A stretch of 64,000 nt of DNA from Isoetes taiwanensis (GCA_021234155.1 JAJEKV010000001.1:35393595-35457594), one strand, 5' to 3'; shown: positions 1 to 12,885, counted from the stretch's first letter. A program made the numbers and translations. Notes: generated by a model not told the origin, from the sequence alone.

Positions 1-180
1 TGCCCTCAGCTGGCTGTCGGCAAAAGCCTTTCTGGCACCCTCCATGCTGGAGAAACTTGATGATTTCATCCTGCCAATCTTCTTGCATCTTGCTAGATAG
101 CACACAAGGTTAGTAGCAATCTCACACACTTCATCAGTGCTCAAAACCATTAAAATCTTCAAACTCAAACACCTTATTGG

Positions 181-645
181 TCAAATAATCACTAGACTTT
201 TAATTGTTTCATAGCTTCTAACATTTAAATTGTAACTCGTATCTTGCAAGCTCCATCTTACATAATTAGCCTTACTGAAGTTTCTTTCTCGAACAAAGAT
301 AACATTTTGATGCATCATTACTTTTACCTCATTGTAGTCAGCACTATATGACCAAGCCTTTGTAGGAAAAAAATGTTCCAGCTGTACCTTTTTCCATTCT
401 AGGTATCTCGCTCTACGATCGCACCAAATTTGTCGCAAGATATTATCCCCATGCTTCAGATGAGTGCTATGCCTACAGCCTTTGCTAAGCATTAACGACA
501 TATATGCCCTGAATGGTTGAGTGTTGTCCGTGGTTTGTAATCTCCGATTACATATGGAGGTGCTATCAACGTCAAATGCAAATTGACATTCATCCTCATT
601 CATCTCTATTGCACACAATTTGTTTCCTATTCTTATTATACTCAC
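181..645 (-). CDS. Hypothetical 154-codon open frame, unrecognised
   Basis: This is the longest open frame in the first 5 kb. The translation has mixed, soluble-protein-like composition, including a charged CDRRARYLEWKK stretch near the middle, and is not low complexity. I do not recognise the family. No splice sites, partner exons or poly(A) signal were established. The 130 bases to its left also read as coding-like on the minus strand in another frame. It may be a piece of an old transposon or gene; it may also be a chance frame. Confidence 0.22.
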   Translation of the reverse strand: MSIIRIGNKLCAIEMNEDECQFAFDVDSTSICNRRLQTTDNTQPFRAYMSLMLSKGCRHSTHLKHGDNILRQIWCDRRARYLEWKKVQLEHFFPTKAWSYSADYNEVKVMMHQNVIFVRERNFSKANYVRWSLQDTSYNLNVRSYETIKSLVII

Positions 646-2994
646 AACACGGTTTGAAATGTGCAGACTTATATTTCGTGTGAAAAGTTAGGCACATACA
701 TTCTCAAAAACCAAGCCCATGAAACTCTTCACTGCTTTTAGTTTTAAAGGGAGTTTTCACTCTTCAAAGCCTCCATTTTTCCTTTTCCGACACTTAATAC
801 CTTGTGTAGATAATCACTCATGACCTAGCAATTTCACCTTTTAGAAATAAGACACACACTTTGGATCTCAAACACACTCCACCCTTTCTCATGACAATTC
901 CATCTGCCATTGTCGCTAATTCCATATGCTTAGTTAGAGAAGACGTTCTAGGCACAAATCAATATCCAAGAAACTCTCAAAGTTTGATATTGCATGCTTT
1001 GAAATATTTTATCCATTGGTTTTCTAAAGGTAGTGCATGCACTATCAAGCCAAAAGGCATTTTCTATCATGGCAGTGCCCTAAGGGGTTGGTGAAAGAAG
1101 TCTTGGCTTGATTCCATTTCTTTTATCTTTAGATTTGATTGGTGTCCTGAATCCATCTAAAAGGAATAGGTATTTCTCACCAAGTAGCTTGCATGTGTAA
1201 CACTTCTTCTAGAAATGGTAATGGATAACAAATCTTTAGTACCAAGCTTAGATCCCCAGAATCTATACTAAATCCTAATGCTCTTATTTTTCTTTTCTAC
1301 CTGAAATAATGCAAGATGCAATGGTTTGTTATCTCTCTCTTTACAGTTTCTTTTCATCTTTAATAATTCCTCTCCTCGAATGGTAAGCAGTTGATGGCAT
1401 TTGGTTCGAAGTTGCATTGGCTGTGTTTAGCATCTTCCTTTATCTTTATTTCAAATTCACATGTCGGGCCCTCACTCCCACTAATTCTCAGATAATCCTG
1501 TGCAAATACATCTTTCCAAACTCTCAAAGAAAATTTTAAGGAGGGGTTCATCTTGCTATCAAAAAGATCCCCAAGGAAAGTGTTCTTACCTCATCTATTT
1601 CTTTCAAGCTAGTTAACTCTTTTACCTCTTCTCTTGTCGTCTATATCACCAATAGGATATAGTTGTATTGCATCTTCCTTTGTTCAATCTATCTCATTTA
1701 TAGCTCCTCACCAAATAGTCAAGGAGCACCTGCTCGCAAAGTGCATCCGGGCTTCAATACCCTTTCCCCTATATGTTTGACTCTCCCAAGCCTTTGAACT
1801 CTTCTGTTTGCTTAGCAATGTACTCATTCTTTCCTTTGAGTTCCCGACATGTCTTGTTTTTGGTCCTGATACTCCGCCACCCTGCCTCAGACATCGCTTT
1901 GAGAGTCACCAAAGATAGATATACATAAACCTAAAGCCAAAAGAGTTCCTCTGGGCTTCACCATAAGTGCCTTATATTCAAAATGCATATTTGAAGTAAT
2001 TCTTTCATGTATACCGCCAACTTTTGGATAAGAGTTTAGTCAAGGGAGTTTCGACATGTACCAAGTGAAGATGCTATATTCAATTTGATTGAAATTCCAC
2101 CCATCAAACCAATAACACACTTCTATTGAGTTTCTTCTTGCTTCCATGTCAAGGTCACCTAAACAGGCTCCAGATACTTATTGGTCAAGAGATACGAGAT
2201 AGTACTTTTAACACACTGCTCATCTGCAATCAACATGTCTTACCCCCTATAAAGTTGTACGCATTAGCACTGCTTTATTGTATAGAGTTACGCTCTTGCT
2301 CCATTTGAAATAGTACATCGGCCTCTTTGGACTAGACAGTCTAGCATCAACAGACAACCACCCTCCTTCCCCAAAGAACAAGTCATATATGTCACCACAT
2401 CATTATCTTCAAAGCCACAACTATGAACTTGCCTCTAACAATTATACCTTCAATTTCTATTGGCACCCTTTGTCACTAAAGTCCCATAGGTTTTATTTTA
2501 GCATTGAGAATGACTCTCAATATGATTGTGTGATGGTTGAGTGGACAAGAAGACCACATTTCTTCATTACATGCCTTCTAGGTATGATATTTACTGGGGT
2601 TTCCCATCTAGTGCAAGACCCTTGACAAATGCAAGTTACCTAACCAGTCGAAAGTAGCGGCACCTCGATCTTTTTTCTTCAGCACACAACTTTCTCTCTC
2701 TGCCTCATGCACACGAATGAAATTTGTTCAACATCATTACATCTCAATATTTTCTCTAGCTAGGTGCAATTTTGAGAAGCGCGGAGGAGATTCATGCTCA
2801 CTTTTAGAACTTTTTAGATCATGTTCCAGTTTCCATCTAACTCTTTGTCCTTTATTAAACTTCTCAAAAAGGAGGTGGAGCTATTACCTCGGAACTTCTT
2901 TGTTGACGTGAAGGTTCTTGCTCATACCTTTATCTCTGTGTGTTCCATTTTCCAACATTTTTCTTGTTTGTACCAAGGATTCTCTTCCCATTCC
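646..2994. other. Unassigned AT-rich sequence
   Basis: Only short overlapping frames occur on both strands. I saw no conserved motif, terminal repeat, tandem array or hairpin that I could support. Confidence 0.4.
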
Positions 2995-3842
2995 TCATAT
3001 TCCTCCACAAACCCGATGGCGTGATGTTCTTCCAATTTCTTTGCCTTTTTGTCCCGCTTTTGTCAAAAGTATTCTTGACAAACACTTGTCTTCAAGATAA
3101 CTTTTTATTTCCTTGCGTATTTTGCAACACAGGCAAATTTTTCCAAAATGACCTTTCCATTTCGCTATGCCCTGTAATAGCAAATATCGTAAGGATGAGT
3201 ATCTTGAAACAATGTGCACAAGGAGGATAAGCTCTTTTTGTCGCTTTTCAACTCCAAGAGTTGTTTGTCGGCCTGCGAATGGTCTCGCATATTTCCTGGC
3301 CATCTCACCTTGGATTCATTACATTTTAGGTGCAGCCCTTCATCTTTGATTTTCTTCTTTCTTTTAGACCGCATACACAGTAACATGCTCATACTCTTTG
3401 TTCATAATCTCCTGCAAAAGGGTCGCTATCAGTATTTACATGGTTATCGTAAAAAAGACATATCATTAGAGATTTGAAGTTGCCTTTTCAAAGCCCTTGT
3501 GTATGGTATCGAACCCTTCCCCGACATTTTGAATTTCAGCATCTTTCAGGTAATCTTAGGCCTTGGTGATGCCTTTTTTAATGAAAGCGTACCACAAAGT
3601 AGAGGTATGGGCACTAATTTTGGCAATTTCTCGGCTGCACTAAACCTTTCCACAGTGATTGATACTTTCGACCGCCTTATGCAAAAGTTCCGGAAGAGCT
3701 CGCTTGTTGTTTCGAGGCGCATACTTTACAAACCTAGCCAAAAATTGCCGCGACAAGACTTTCATATATGTATCAAGATCTATAACTGGTGGGTCACATG
3801 CTCACACCAAAATACATATGCCTCATCGATTTCATGCATCTC
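2995..3842 (-). pseudogene. Degenerate coding-like stretch, unknown family
   Basis: Read on the minus strand, this stretch gives consecutive coding-like blocks in shifting frames. One block of about 49 codons between roughly 3,790 and 3,643 contains VLSRQFLARFVKYAPRNNKR. A second block of 102 codons ends at 2,995 and is rich in Lys, Cys and Arg. Stops and frame changes separate the blocks. The charged, Cys-bearing composition could fit a retroelement gag or an old gene, but I recognise no family. Confidence 0.25.
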
Positions 3843-3855
3843 TTTAAACTCGTAA

Positions 3856-5255
3856 AACCTACAACCCTTTTACAACCGTAATCTCTATAATATTCATCAC
3901 CTCGTAAAATGAAGCCAAGATTCATAGTTGGTTCAAATATGGGTGGTGGAGTAATGGGCAACCCCAGCTCAAAATATCAGATTGTAATAATTTACTGCAT
4001 TCACAACAATGTAATTCTTGTGGTTCCAATGGTTCGAGCTTCTTGTCGTTTCATTTCCTTCTAGAGCCATGCCTCTCTTGGATCCGTGGAAATCCCTTTA
4101 GGACTCCCTCCAAAATGTTGATGGCAAAACCTGCTAAACCACCAACCTCCGTCAAAGAAGCACTAATCTTGGTCTAGGACCTCCGATCACTTGAGGTGAT
4201 CACTCAGGCAAAACAGATCTGTTTCTTTAAATTTCCGTAAAACAAGATTTCACTAGTTTCCCAAAAGCCAAAAAAGCTAGTCTTATTTGCAATCAGCATG
4301 TAAATTAATGCATCTAACATTTGAACCCAAACAAGCATAGCATGCACCATGATATCTGAAGAAAGTGTTGAGAAAGTTCATAAAAGAACTCTCACTACAG
4401 GAGAAATAATGATTCTTGACTAAGCTCTAAGTTGGTCAATGGATCGGACAGTTGCACTCAATTTTGCCAAAATGAGAATGGTGATGAATTTTCGATCCAA
4501 CTAAATTTATTGCTGGAACACGCAGGCCTCGCATTAACAAGCATGCCATTTTCGTGGCTAAAAGCCGGGCCTCAGAATTTGAGAAGTATGTCCGAAAGCA
4601 TCTAATGATCAAGGAAAAGCATGACACTTTAAAACATCTGATCTTCTCCCCCTTTTTTAGCTTTCCCTTTCCTAAATAATTTACCAATGCAGCCTAGAGC
4701 TTTGTATGCCACCGAAAAAGTAGGTATGGCTTTTTTCTTCCCATCGGTAATTAATTCAAACAATAATAAAATGCATCAAATGATATTTTCCAAGGTCGAT
4801 TTTCATTAAACCGGGAATCAAAGTCATCACATTTGACGCCATGTCACGATCAAGATGATCAATCAACAGACATCTCTAAAACATACAAATCGAATTTTGA
4901 TACAAATCAATCATAATATGCCTCAGATAGATCTCTGTGAGGGAACTTCAAAGATCAATTCCTACTTCACACTCGTGTACTTCTGCCTTTGAATCACAAG
5001 AAAAGCCCACACTTTTTCTCTGTTGAATGAATCCCCTTTAAAAACTCGCTTCCCACGGATCTTGGCAAATTCGGGATCTTGGCCATGTTTTTGGTTGGTT
5101 TAGACATTTCTTTGGGTGTAACAGACAAGAATGGTTAGCCAATGTAATGATTGCTCTGGCTCAATCGACAAAAACAAGTTCTTGGCAAGTCACATTTTTA
5201 GGGTTCGGAGTTTTCTTGAGAGCAATTATCCCACAGGCAAAAATCAGAAAAGAGG
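3856..5255. other. Unassigned non-coding sequence
   Basis: No gene is supported. Short frames on either strand show no recognisable motif. The right end leads into a TATA-like site. Confidence 0.4.
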
Positions 5256-5261
5256 CTAAGG

Positions 5262-5270
5262 TATAAATAG
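5262..5270 (+). promoter_or_regulatory. TATA-box-like TATAAATAG
   Basis: TATAAATAG is followed by a CT-rich leader (TTTTCCTCTCTCTT), the usual look of a plant core promoter or LTR promoter. No coding region follows on the plus strand, so it may be a remnant LTR promoter or a chance match. Confidence 0.3.
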
Positions 5271-5699
5271 AGAGCTATTTTCCTCTCTCTTGATTACGTG
5301 GTCTCCTTCCACGCCAAGCTCGGCTCGTGTTTCGACTTGGCATGCCAGGGGGGACGCCACTTGGCAGAGGATGAGAGGGTAGATAGATGGGGGGGGTAGA
5401 TGTAGGTAGGTTTTGCCATTTTTTCAAATGAAGCACATTTCCCAAGAAAGCCATTTAGAAGGTCAATATGCACTCTTTTTTCAAATTTTTTTGTGCCAAG
5501 TGGCATGATTCCATGAGGGCTATCAGATGGTATCATCAAACTCTCAAATGCAATACTTTTGATTTTTGTAGGAAAAATGAATGGGGTGAGTAGGCATTAG
5601 ACATGGGATTTGGTGAGGTGGCAAGGAGGGAGAACAAGGCTAATAGGCACATTTATCAATCATTTCAATCTTATGGTTGACCAACTTTTTGGGTTTGGT

Positions 5700-5812
5700 C
5701 AACATTTGCCTAGTCATCATTTGATGATGCAAGGTGATGTGATGATGTGGAATGATGTTGAGTGATGTAATGGTGTGGAGTGATGTGGTGATGTGGACAC
5801 TTGTTGCTTAGG
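5700..5812 (+). repeat. Imperfect GATG/TGTGG minisatellite
   Basis: GATGATG, GTGATG and GGTGTGGAGTGATG words recur in a purine-rich strand without a strict period. It looks like slippage-derived simple sequence. The following ~570 bases, up to the Helitron remnant, hold nothing else I can support. Confidence 0.5.
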
Positions 5813-6384
5813 TGGCAACTTGGTGAATGATATATGGAAGTGGCAAATGGTGAGTGGACCAATGTGGCTTTGTAAGTGATGACATATGTATCTAGTCATC
5901 ATGCCATGTCACTTGAGGTGGGTAGGCAAACTCGTGGTTTAGCTTTTCAAATGCTTTTTTTTTATAGCCACATGGTATGGAGTGTGTGATAATGGAATGA
6001 TATGATGAAAAATATGATGTAGAACTTGATGCTTAGGCAATCCTTTTTGTGTAACAACTTTGAAAATGTGCCTTAGGTAGTGGTAGGTCAACTATGGAAC
6101 AAAAGGCTATGTGTGAGATGTATGATAGTATGGGGTAATGGAACGTTGGAAATGTGGAGTGTGAGGTAGGAGAATAGAAATGACAACATGAAGGAGAAAA
6201 GATACCACTTTAATAGCTTGCAAACTTCATAGGGTCTTCCAAACTTCTAGATGCTTAGGTCCTCTCAATGTGTGATCTTGATTCCAATTCAATGTCTTCA
6301 CTTGGTTCTTCAACATAGTATCTTCTTTTTTCCCTGCAACATAAAAAGATTTGATGGCACTTTGCCATGTTGCCATAGCAGGGG

Positions 6385-8710
6385 CCTTGTGCACGATCGG
6401 GCATCCATCAAGATCACGAAAAGAACCGACGGGAAATCCCGTCCACATTCAATTGGGACGAGGTGGAGCAATACCTTGACCACGAGATACGCCTACGCAA
6501 TGGAAGCAATGTGAAGGCTATACGGATTCAAGATGCATGGCAACTCCCACACAGTACACATGCCACCTGTTCACCTACCAAACAACCAAGTTGTCTATTA
6601 TCAGGAAGGCCACGAAAGACAAGCCATCGAGTGGCAGATGCAAAAGCAAACAATGCTGACTGCATGGTTCGAACTCAACAAGGACGACCCGGCCGACGCG
6701 TGAATACACTTATCCGAGAAATCCCCCAAAGACTATACATTCACGGCGCGGGGCGCCACGAAAAAAGAAAGGGGAAGTTCAAGCTCATCACACGGATGTA
6801 CAACGTGAGCCCTAAGGACGGTGATCGCTATTACCTCCGCCTCCTATTGCTACATATCAAGGGTGCAACCAGCTTCGAAGACATGCGCACTGTTAATGGA
6901 AAACTATGTTCAACTTTCAAGGAAGCTGCCAAAGAGCTCGGCTTATTGGAAGACGATACCGAATGGGAGAAAACACTCGAAGACGCAAGCGTCTTCCAGA
7001 TGCCAATCCAGCTACGCCAGACATTCGCATTCATTTGCCTATAATGACCCACAAGATCTAATGCGGCTATGGGACCTCTTCAAGGACAGCCTGACAGAAG
7101 ACTACCAACGGAAGATGCCACCAGAGCAGGCTTATAATCATGCACTGAAGGACATCGACGACATCTTCCAAATGAGTGGCTGCACATGCCAACAACTTGG
7201 ACTGCCAGAACCACGGATAGACATTCTAGGCAATCTCCCAAATGAACCCACCTTCGATGCAGAAAAGGAGTTGAAAGAAGGGCAAGAAAACTATGGAAAG
7301 CTCAACAGGGAGCAAAAGCACATAGCTGACATTATCCTCGATGCAATCAGCCAGCATCAAGCCCCATGTATTAATGTGGATGGCCCAGGAGGCACAGGCA
7401 AGACATTCCTCTTCAACAGTCTGATCAGCATACTAAGAGGATGCGGCGTGGGTGTTGTATCAAGAGGGCTTGAACAGGCATTACCCGGCCTCCTCTTGAA
7501 GGGAGCACAAAAGCAGTTCATTCGGCGTTCAAGTTACCACTCAATCTCACACAAGAGGCAACCTGCGACTACGTGCAACAAGCCAACAAGCAAAGGTACT
7601 TAGAAAGGCAAGTATCATGGTATGGGGCCGAAATGGGGATGACACATACATAAGCACTCTTCGCCATCGACAGATTCTACGCGAGATACCAAAAAATGTG
7701 GCCGTTTGGGGAATGATAATGCTCACCACGTGGCGATTTCGGCAATAATTACTGTGATCAAGCGTGCAACAAAGACAGAAATCATCTCGAAGTGTGTCAA
7801 GAGAAACCCGTTGTGGATTAATTTCAAAACCCACAAGCTGATACAAAACATGCGGGTCGGAAAAGACAAGCGAATCTTCTCAAATTGGCTGCTACGACTC
7901 GGTAATGGGGAACGGATGAACAATGAATCAGGGCTCGATCGTGACTTGGTTGAGATACCTGAAGAATGTGTGGTAGAAGACGACCTGATTGACAGCATCT
8001 TCGGCAAGGAAATAACAGAGACAAATGTGCACCTATTGTATGACAAGGCCATCTTGACTCCAAAGAATGAAGACACGCTGAAAATCAACAATAAGGTCCT
8101 TCTAAGGTTGAATGGACAACTCCATACATACACGAGTATAGATGCCATCATTGCAGAAGGCGAAGATGCTACAAGGGATTTCCTAATTGAGTTCATCAAC
8201 CACCGACCCCCTTCGGCATGCCACGCATTAAGTTACACATCAAGGATGGTGCCATCATCATCCTACTCAGGAACATGAACCCAAAGGCCGGTCTTTGCAA
8301 TGGCACCCGCCTCTGTGTAATCAAAGTGCACCCAAGAATCATAGATGCAGAAATAATCACTGGACCTACAAAGGAACACGAGTCCTCATACCAAGGATAA
8401 CACCGAGCCATCGATAACGACCTCCTCCCCTTCAAGTTAAGGCAGTTTCCCGTGCGACTTGCATTCTCGATGACCATAAACAAGTCGCAAGGACAGTCAA
8501 TGACCTCCGTTGGCATCTACCTACCAACTCCAGTGATTCGCGACACGGCCCAGCTCTATGTCGTGATTCTCAAGGTGCACCACACAACACCTGAAAGTGA
8601 AGGTATACATTCAAGAAACCTCAAGATAAGGAGCACTGCTAAAAAACAAAAGGAGGTTCACTCCAAATGTAGTCTACAAAGAAATTCTACGGGATGAAAT
8701 AGCCCCTTAG
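6385..8710 (+). pseudogene. Helitron PIF1-like helicase (RepHel C-terminal part), frameshifted
   Basis: Pieces in all three plus frames line up in family order: DRASIKI (about 6,395), NWDEVEQYLD (about 6,450), PPVHLPNNQVVYY...WFELNKDDP (about 6,565-6,700), RMYNVSP.DGDRYYLRLLLL (about 6,795-6,850), QMP.QLRQTFAFIC, then Walker A GPGGTGKT (7,382-7,405). After a damaged region come a weak match to the Walker B-to-GDFRQ part, a WLLR..NG segment, LLRNMNPKAGLCNGTRL (about 8,265-8,315), [17 protein letters not shown] and VGIYLPTPV (about 8,445-8,535), and a VVYKEIL end with TAG at 8,708-8,710. These are hallmarks of the Helitron SF1B (PIF1-like) helicase that unwinds DNA during transposition. At least five frame changes interrupt it. 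Some may be sequencing error, but the Walker B/DEA region also looks lost. Confidence 0.85.
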
Positions 8711-8883
8711 ATTCTATAGATTTCTTACACTGTACTAATACCAAATAAAACATTGGCGCATATAACTATATTTGAATATTTTTTTATTCCAATAATAAAA
8801 GCTTACTGCACACATTTCTTATTGCAATAAAAACATTTACAAACTTCCAACAAATGCCCAGCAACGCTGGGCACCGTTACTAG
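6385..8883 (+). mobile_element. 5'-truncated Helitron with intact 3' terminus
   Basis: The element consists of a decayed RepHel helicase region (6,385-8,710) followed by about 150 bases of AT-rich sequence and a canonical Helitron 3' end (hairpin plus CTAG, 8,855-8,883). The homology begins in the linker between the HUH nuclease and helicase domains. The nuclease domain and a 5' TC terminus are not visible upstream, so the left part has been lost or displaced. Helitrons move by rolling-circle replication and leave no target duplication, so the left break cannot be dated from flanks. Confidence 0.8.
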
Positions 8884-8884
8884 T
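8855..8884 (+). mobile_element. Helitron 3' terminus: hairpin plus CTAG|T
   Basis: An 8-bp perfect stem (TGCCCAGC / GCTGGGCA, 8,855-8,862 and 8,866-8,873) closes a 3-nt AAC loop. Six bases later comes CTAG (8,880-8,883) followed by T. This is the established Helitron 3' signature, and it lies 145 bp after the helicase stop codon. Confidence 0.8.
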
Positions 8885-10250
8885 CTACTATAGGCTGCAA
8901 TACCTTATGCAAGGAGCTGCTCCATTCGACAATTGTGGGTGATCAAATTATGTAAAGAGCAGGATGGTATGCAAGGTTAACTGAGGAGGTAATCACGCCA
9001 TAGGTAAAGGGAATGGTATGCACACTTGTCTGATGAGGAGCGGGATTGTATATATCTAACAGAGAGAGAATGTCGCACAAACATAGATGATGCAAAAACA
9101 ATTAGCTACGACATTGATGCAACCAGACAACATGGAGGATGACTCGATGTCAGGGTTGTTTGCACTTCGACAGGCTTGTGCACAATGCATCTGATATCAT
9201 TGAGGGAATTTAGGCACTTGTAACAACAAATAATTAATGGTTATACATGAAAATAGTGGAACACTGAATAATCTAGATCATCTATGGACAGTTGCTATAG
9301 TACAATACATAACTGCCAACCGAATCCACCTCCAAAGTGCTATACTAGCAAAGCTATATTTGCTGGCTTAACTGGCTATCGACGATTGATCAACATTGCA
9401 GATCCGTAGTCTCTGATCAAAGGAAAAATTACATTGGCATAGGAAAGTCGCATTTAATTAAGGTGGATCTCATTCAATTCCCACTTTTTTCAGAACCCTG
9501 TTATTTTACACAAAAAGAACGAGGGAAAACTATTCGGACATGAAAACTATCCAGAATTTGAATATTTCTTTGTTAGGGTGAGTCCAATCTTTCCCCCTGT
9601 TTTCTCGGATCGCGAGTCGAGAACAGAAGAACACAACTCAAACAAAGGAATTTCATTACAGATTGAAACCAAACTTGTAGTTGAAAAAGAATTTTTATTA
9701 ATAAATTGAATAGTTACAATGTATTTTACATCGGACGCAGAGACCATGGCGGTCTTGTTGTCACTACATTTACATCATCATGGTAGGTGGTCCACCTTAG
9801 GGAAAGAACATGCGAGGCTTCTTCTTGCCATCTGTAAGCCTTGGGGGCAACCTGAAGAATGTGGAATGCCTCACGAGGAGGTGCCTCGTGAGCCATCCGC
9901 TGACCTGCGCACCCGATTTCTCCACTCTCCTCTCGCATCTTTTCATCAATCGTCGGGTCGAATATACTCGTTCCCCAACCTCCGTGGATGTCATGCAATG
10001 CTTGCAATATCCTTTGAGATTTCTGGACTTGCAAAATATTCCTCTCTTCTTCATCCTTGAGGTCCCATAGCGTCTGCAATCACAAACAAGCTTATCCCAA
10101 AGCCCTGGCAAGTGTGTATCCTGAGCGGGATCTGTGCCTAAACCACCTGAGCAAAGAGAGTCCATGATTAACAATTACGTTGCCATTAGTCATAGGGAAG
10201 AAAAGAATGGAGAATTCAAAATAGATTGGAGAGCATTCATTCCATATAGC
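8885..10250. other. Unassigned stretch right of the Helitron
   Basis: Overlapping frames of 86-125 codons occur on both strands between about 9,720 and 10,175. Coding potential there is ambiguous and no family is recognised. The only clear structure is the near-palindrome at 9,597-9,626, listed separately. Confidence 0.35.
9597..9626. repeat. Near-palindrome related to the 26-bp palindromes at 10.3-10.5 kb
   Basis: CTGTTTTCTCG and CGAGAACAG arms flank a TCGCGA centre with two mismatched pairs on the way. It shares the core TCTCG-N2-TCGCGA-N2-CGAGA with the two perfect palindromes about 700 bp to the right. Confidence 0.6.
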
Positions 10251-10252
10251 TG

Positions 10253-10505
10253 CATCCAATCACACAAAGAAGCATACAAATGGTCTCATCAACGGGACAA
10301 GCAGTGCCTTTCTCGACTCGCGAGTCGAGAAAGACCCTGGAAAGTCAATGTACAACAATTTTCATTACAAAATATGGCTACATCCAATCACACAAACAAG
10401 CATACAAATGGTCTCATCATTGGGACAAGCATGCCTTTCTCGACTCGCGAGTCGAGAAAGCCAGCGAAAACTCAATGTACAAGTATATTCATTACAAAAT
10501 ATAGT
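10253..10505. repeat. Two ~127-bp tandem units, each with a perfect 26-bp palindrome
   Basis: Each unit starts with CATCCAATCACACAAA, continues through AAATGGTCTCATC and GGGACAAGC, then holds the palindrome and ends with TTCATTACAAAATAT. The palindromes are at 10,308-10,333 and 10,435-10,460. Each is CTTTCTCGACTCG followed at once by its reverse complement, with no spacer. Outside the palindrome the units differ by scattered substitutions, while the palindrome itself is unchanged. Confidence 0.85.
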
Positions 10506-10627
10506 ACATTTATTCACGTGTCTTTACAAAATTCACAGAACTTTGCTATCTGAAAGCAGAGGTCACTCTTCTTGATCACCATAATATTTGTCGTCCATAG
10601 CCATATTGGAAGCATTTTCCCAGCCAA

Positions 10628-10885
10628 TATAGATTAGTTTGTTGTATCAGCCACCAACCCATACTCAGATTGTATCAGCCAACACCCATTCTGTTGTAAT
10701 ATATAGCACAATAACAGGGTTTTTTTTTGTATTTTTGTACGCTTTTCACAAAGGTTTTCCTAAGATTTCATGGCGTATTCGAATGGATGTACTAATGCGT
10801 ACATCTAGAGTGCAACATTTCTTAGTCGTTGATTTAGCTTTTTTTTTTCAATGGTCCAACATCCAAGGGCTCACAACAAAAGCCC
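10628..10885 (+). repeat. Dispersed repeat family B, copy 1
   Basis: This shares GTATCAGCCACCAACCCATA and GTATCAGCCAAC blocks with 18,930-19,016. It also shares AATAACAGGG, GTATTTTTGTAC, GGCGTATT, ACATCTAGAGT and AAGGGCTCACAA blocks, in the same order, with 20,450-20,690. The copies are diverged and have indels. No terminal repeat or coding region was seen, so the class is unknown. Confidence 0.6.
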
Positions 10886-10920
10886 TCTTTTTATTTTAGG
10901 GGCTGAACATGCAAGCCTCG

Positions 10921-11005
10921 TGCCCTAAAGCTTGGCCATGAACCACTGTTGGGGTTGGCCAGGCTTGCCCTAAAGCTTGGCCATGAACCACTGTTGGGGT
11001 TGGCC
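10921..11005 (+). repeat. Two-copy 45-bp tandem duplication
   Basis: A 40-bp block beginning TGCCCTAAAGCTTGGCCATG occurs at 10,921-10,960 and again, identical, at 10,966-11,005, separated by AGGCT. Confidence 0.85.
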
Positions 11006-12885
11006 GACATCACGGGACATCGGATTTGAAGCAGCGGATTTGCAGCATATTTGATCCAGAGTTTAAACGGTTGCTATCTTTTGTTGTTGCATGAACAATG
11101 CATGTATATGCATCATAATTGCCCTCTCAATTCTTGCTGCTGGAGTGGATTATTGCTGCCAGAATAGCTTTTACAAAGGTATTTGTAGTAGTTTCTTGGT
11201 TTGTGATATGTTAGACAATGGCTCTTTATTGTTTCGTTGGTTCCTGGTATAATGCTTTTCCATTCTTTTGCTTTTTTGTTCTTTTTCGTTCTTTTGATTT
11301 TCTCCATCTTGGAATGCAAGAACCTGCAAAGCCCTTTCAGACTTATTCCACCTTCTGTTTACATTCTTTTTTGTCAGATTTTTATTGCAGACTTTAGTAC
11401 CCTCCAGATTTACTCCACCTTTTGCTTTGTTATCTGCTTGTTAGACTTTTGTATCTGAAAATTGGAATGAAACGATGAATGCTAGTTTGTTCTTCTGTCA
11501 TTGCTTGGCCCATTCATTGTGTGGTGCTACACATCCACTCTTTCCCCTGCTATGTCGGTTTTTAGTCAAAACCCTATTATCCAACCCTAGAATACAGTAA
11601 AACTTCGCAGCCTCCTCACATCGAACAAAATAGTATTACATTGCATAAGTAAATTATTGATCCTCACCCTTGTTTGTAGAACAAGAAAATCAATAAACCC
11701 ATTCAAAATGCATGCTCTCTATCGTCCAAATTTTGCACAACTTTTTTGTAGATTCGCAAATGTCAAACCATTACCTTGTCTTCTTCCAGCCTGCAAATAG
11801 CTGCAAAAGAATCTCGAAAACCTCCTGAAGCATACGATGATGTTCATTGGTTCATCCACATGTGTCTCCTATCTAGCAACACCGGAGTTAGATTCGGCCC
11901 TCAGGGCGAAACTGGAGTTGGATTTCCTTGTGAGTTTGCCGCCATAGCCAGATCTTTTTTTTTTTTTTTTTTTTTGAAGAACTGTGTCATCAATATATTA
12001 AAAGAATGGTAATGTTACAAAGCAAGTGAGGAGGAAGGAGAAGCGCCCCAAAGAGACAAGTGATACCTCGACACTCCACAGCAAACTCACGAAAAGATCT
12101 GAAACTCTCTTCTTTGCATAAACCGACCATCACCATCTACAACACCCAAGAAGTCCCGCCAAATGGCAAACTTCCGCTCTACTACTCCCGGGAATACCGC
12201 CATAGCCAGATCTTGCAGTTCCTTCCTAAGTTTTTGTTGCAGAACTTTGTAAACCATCCGAAACTTGTGCCTAGCATGCTGACATGATTTCTGCAACACC
12301 GGAGTTAGATTTGCTCCTCAATTTGCCCTGTTCGATCGGATTTGCATGTCCCCTTGTATGCAGCTGCCATGTTCGCTTTTTGAAACCCTAACGCTGCCAT
12401 CTGGCTGGTCGAAAATCCAATGCTCTGTGACCTTTGTTATCTTTTAACTATTCCCCTTTAAAATAAGAGATCTCGCCCTTCCTTTGAGTATATGCACATT
12501 CTTTAAGTTTCTATGCAAAAATCATATGCTACAATATCTAGCATTATAACATCTACCATATTACTTCTTATGGTTTACTAGTATTACAAGTTTGTATTAC
12601 TCGTATTATTATTACTATTACTAGTTAGTAACAATTGTGTTGTTTTTTAAATGCATAGATCTACATATTAAAATGAGAAGAATGGCACGAAACAGACGAG
12701 GCCCTGGCTCAACATCACGAACAGGAGTCATGCAGGCTGAAGGCATCACATATAAGATAAAATCACCCTGCACAAGAAGATGTTGTGGAAGCAGGATAGG
12801 CAAATCAACGAAGATGTGTATCACATCTTAAGTCGCTATCCATATTGAATGCTTGTAAATTGATATATTGAACTTTATATTGAAT
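11006..12885. other. Unassigned AT-rich sequence with a poly(T) run
   Basis: No gene is supported. A run of more than 20 T occurs near 11,955-11,976, and polypyrimidine stretches near 11,250-11,320. Short frames on both strands lack recognisable motifs. Confidence 0.4.

Noticed and set aside
9726-10174. Overlapping minus- and plus-strand frames of 86-125 codons
   Set aside because: Several frames are open at once with no recognisable domain, so none can be preferred.
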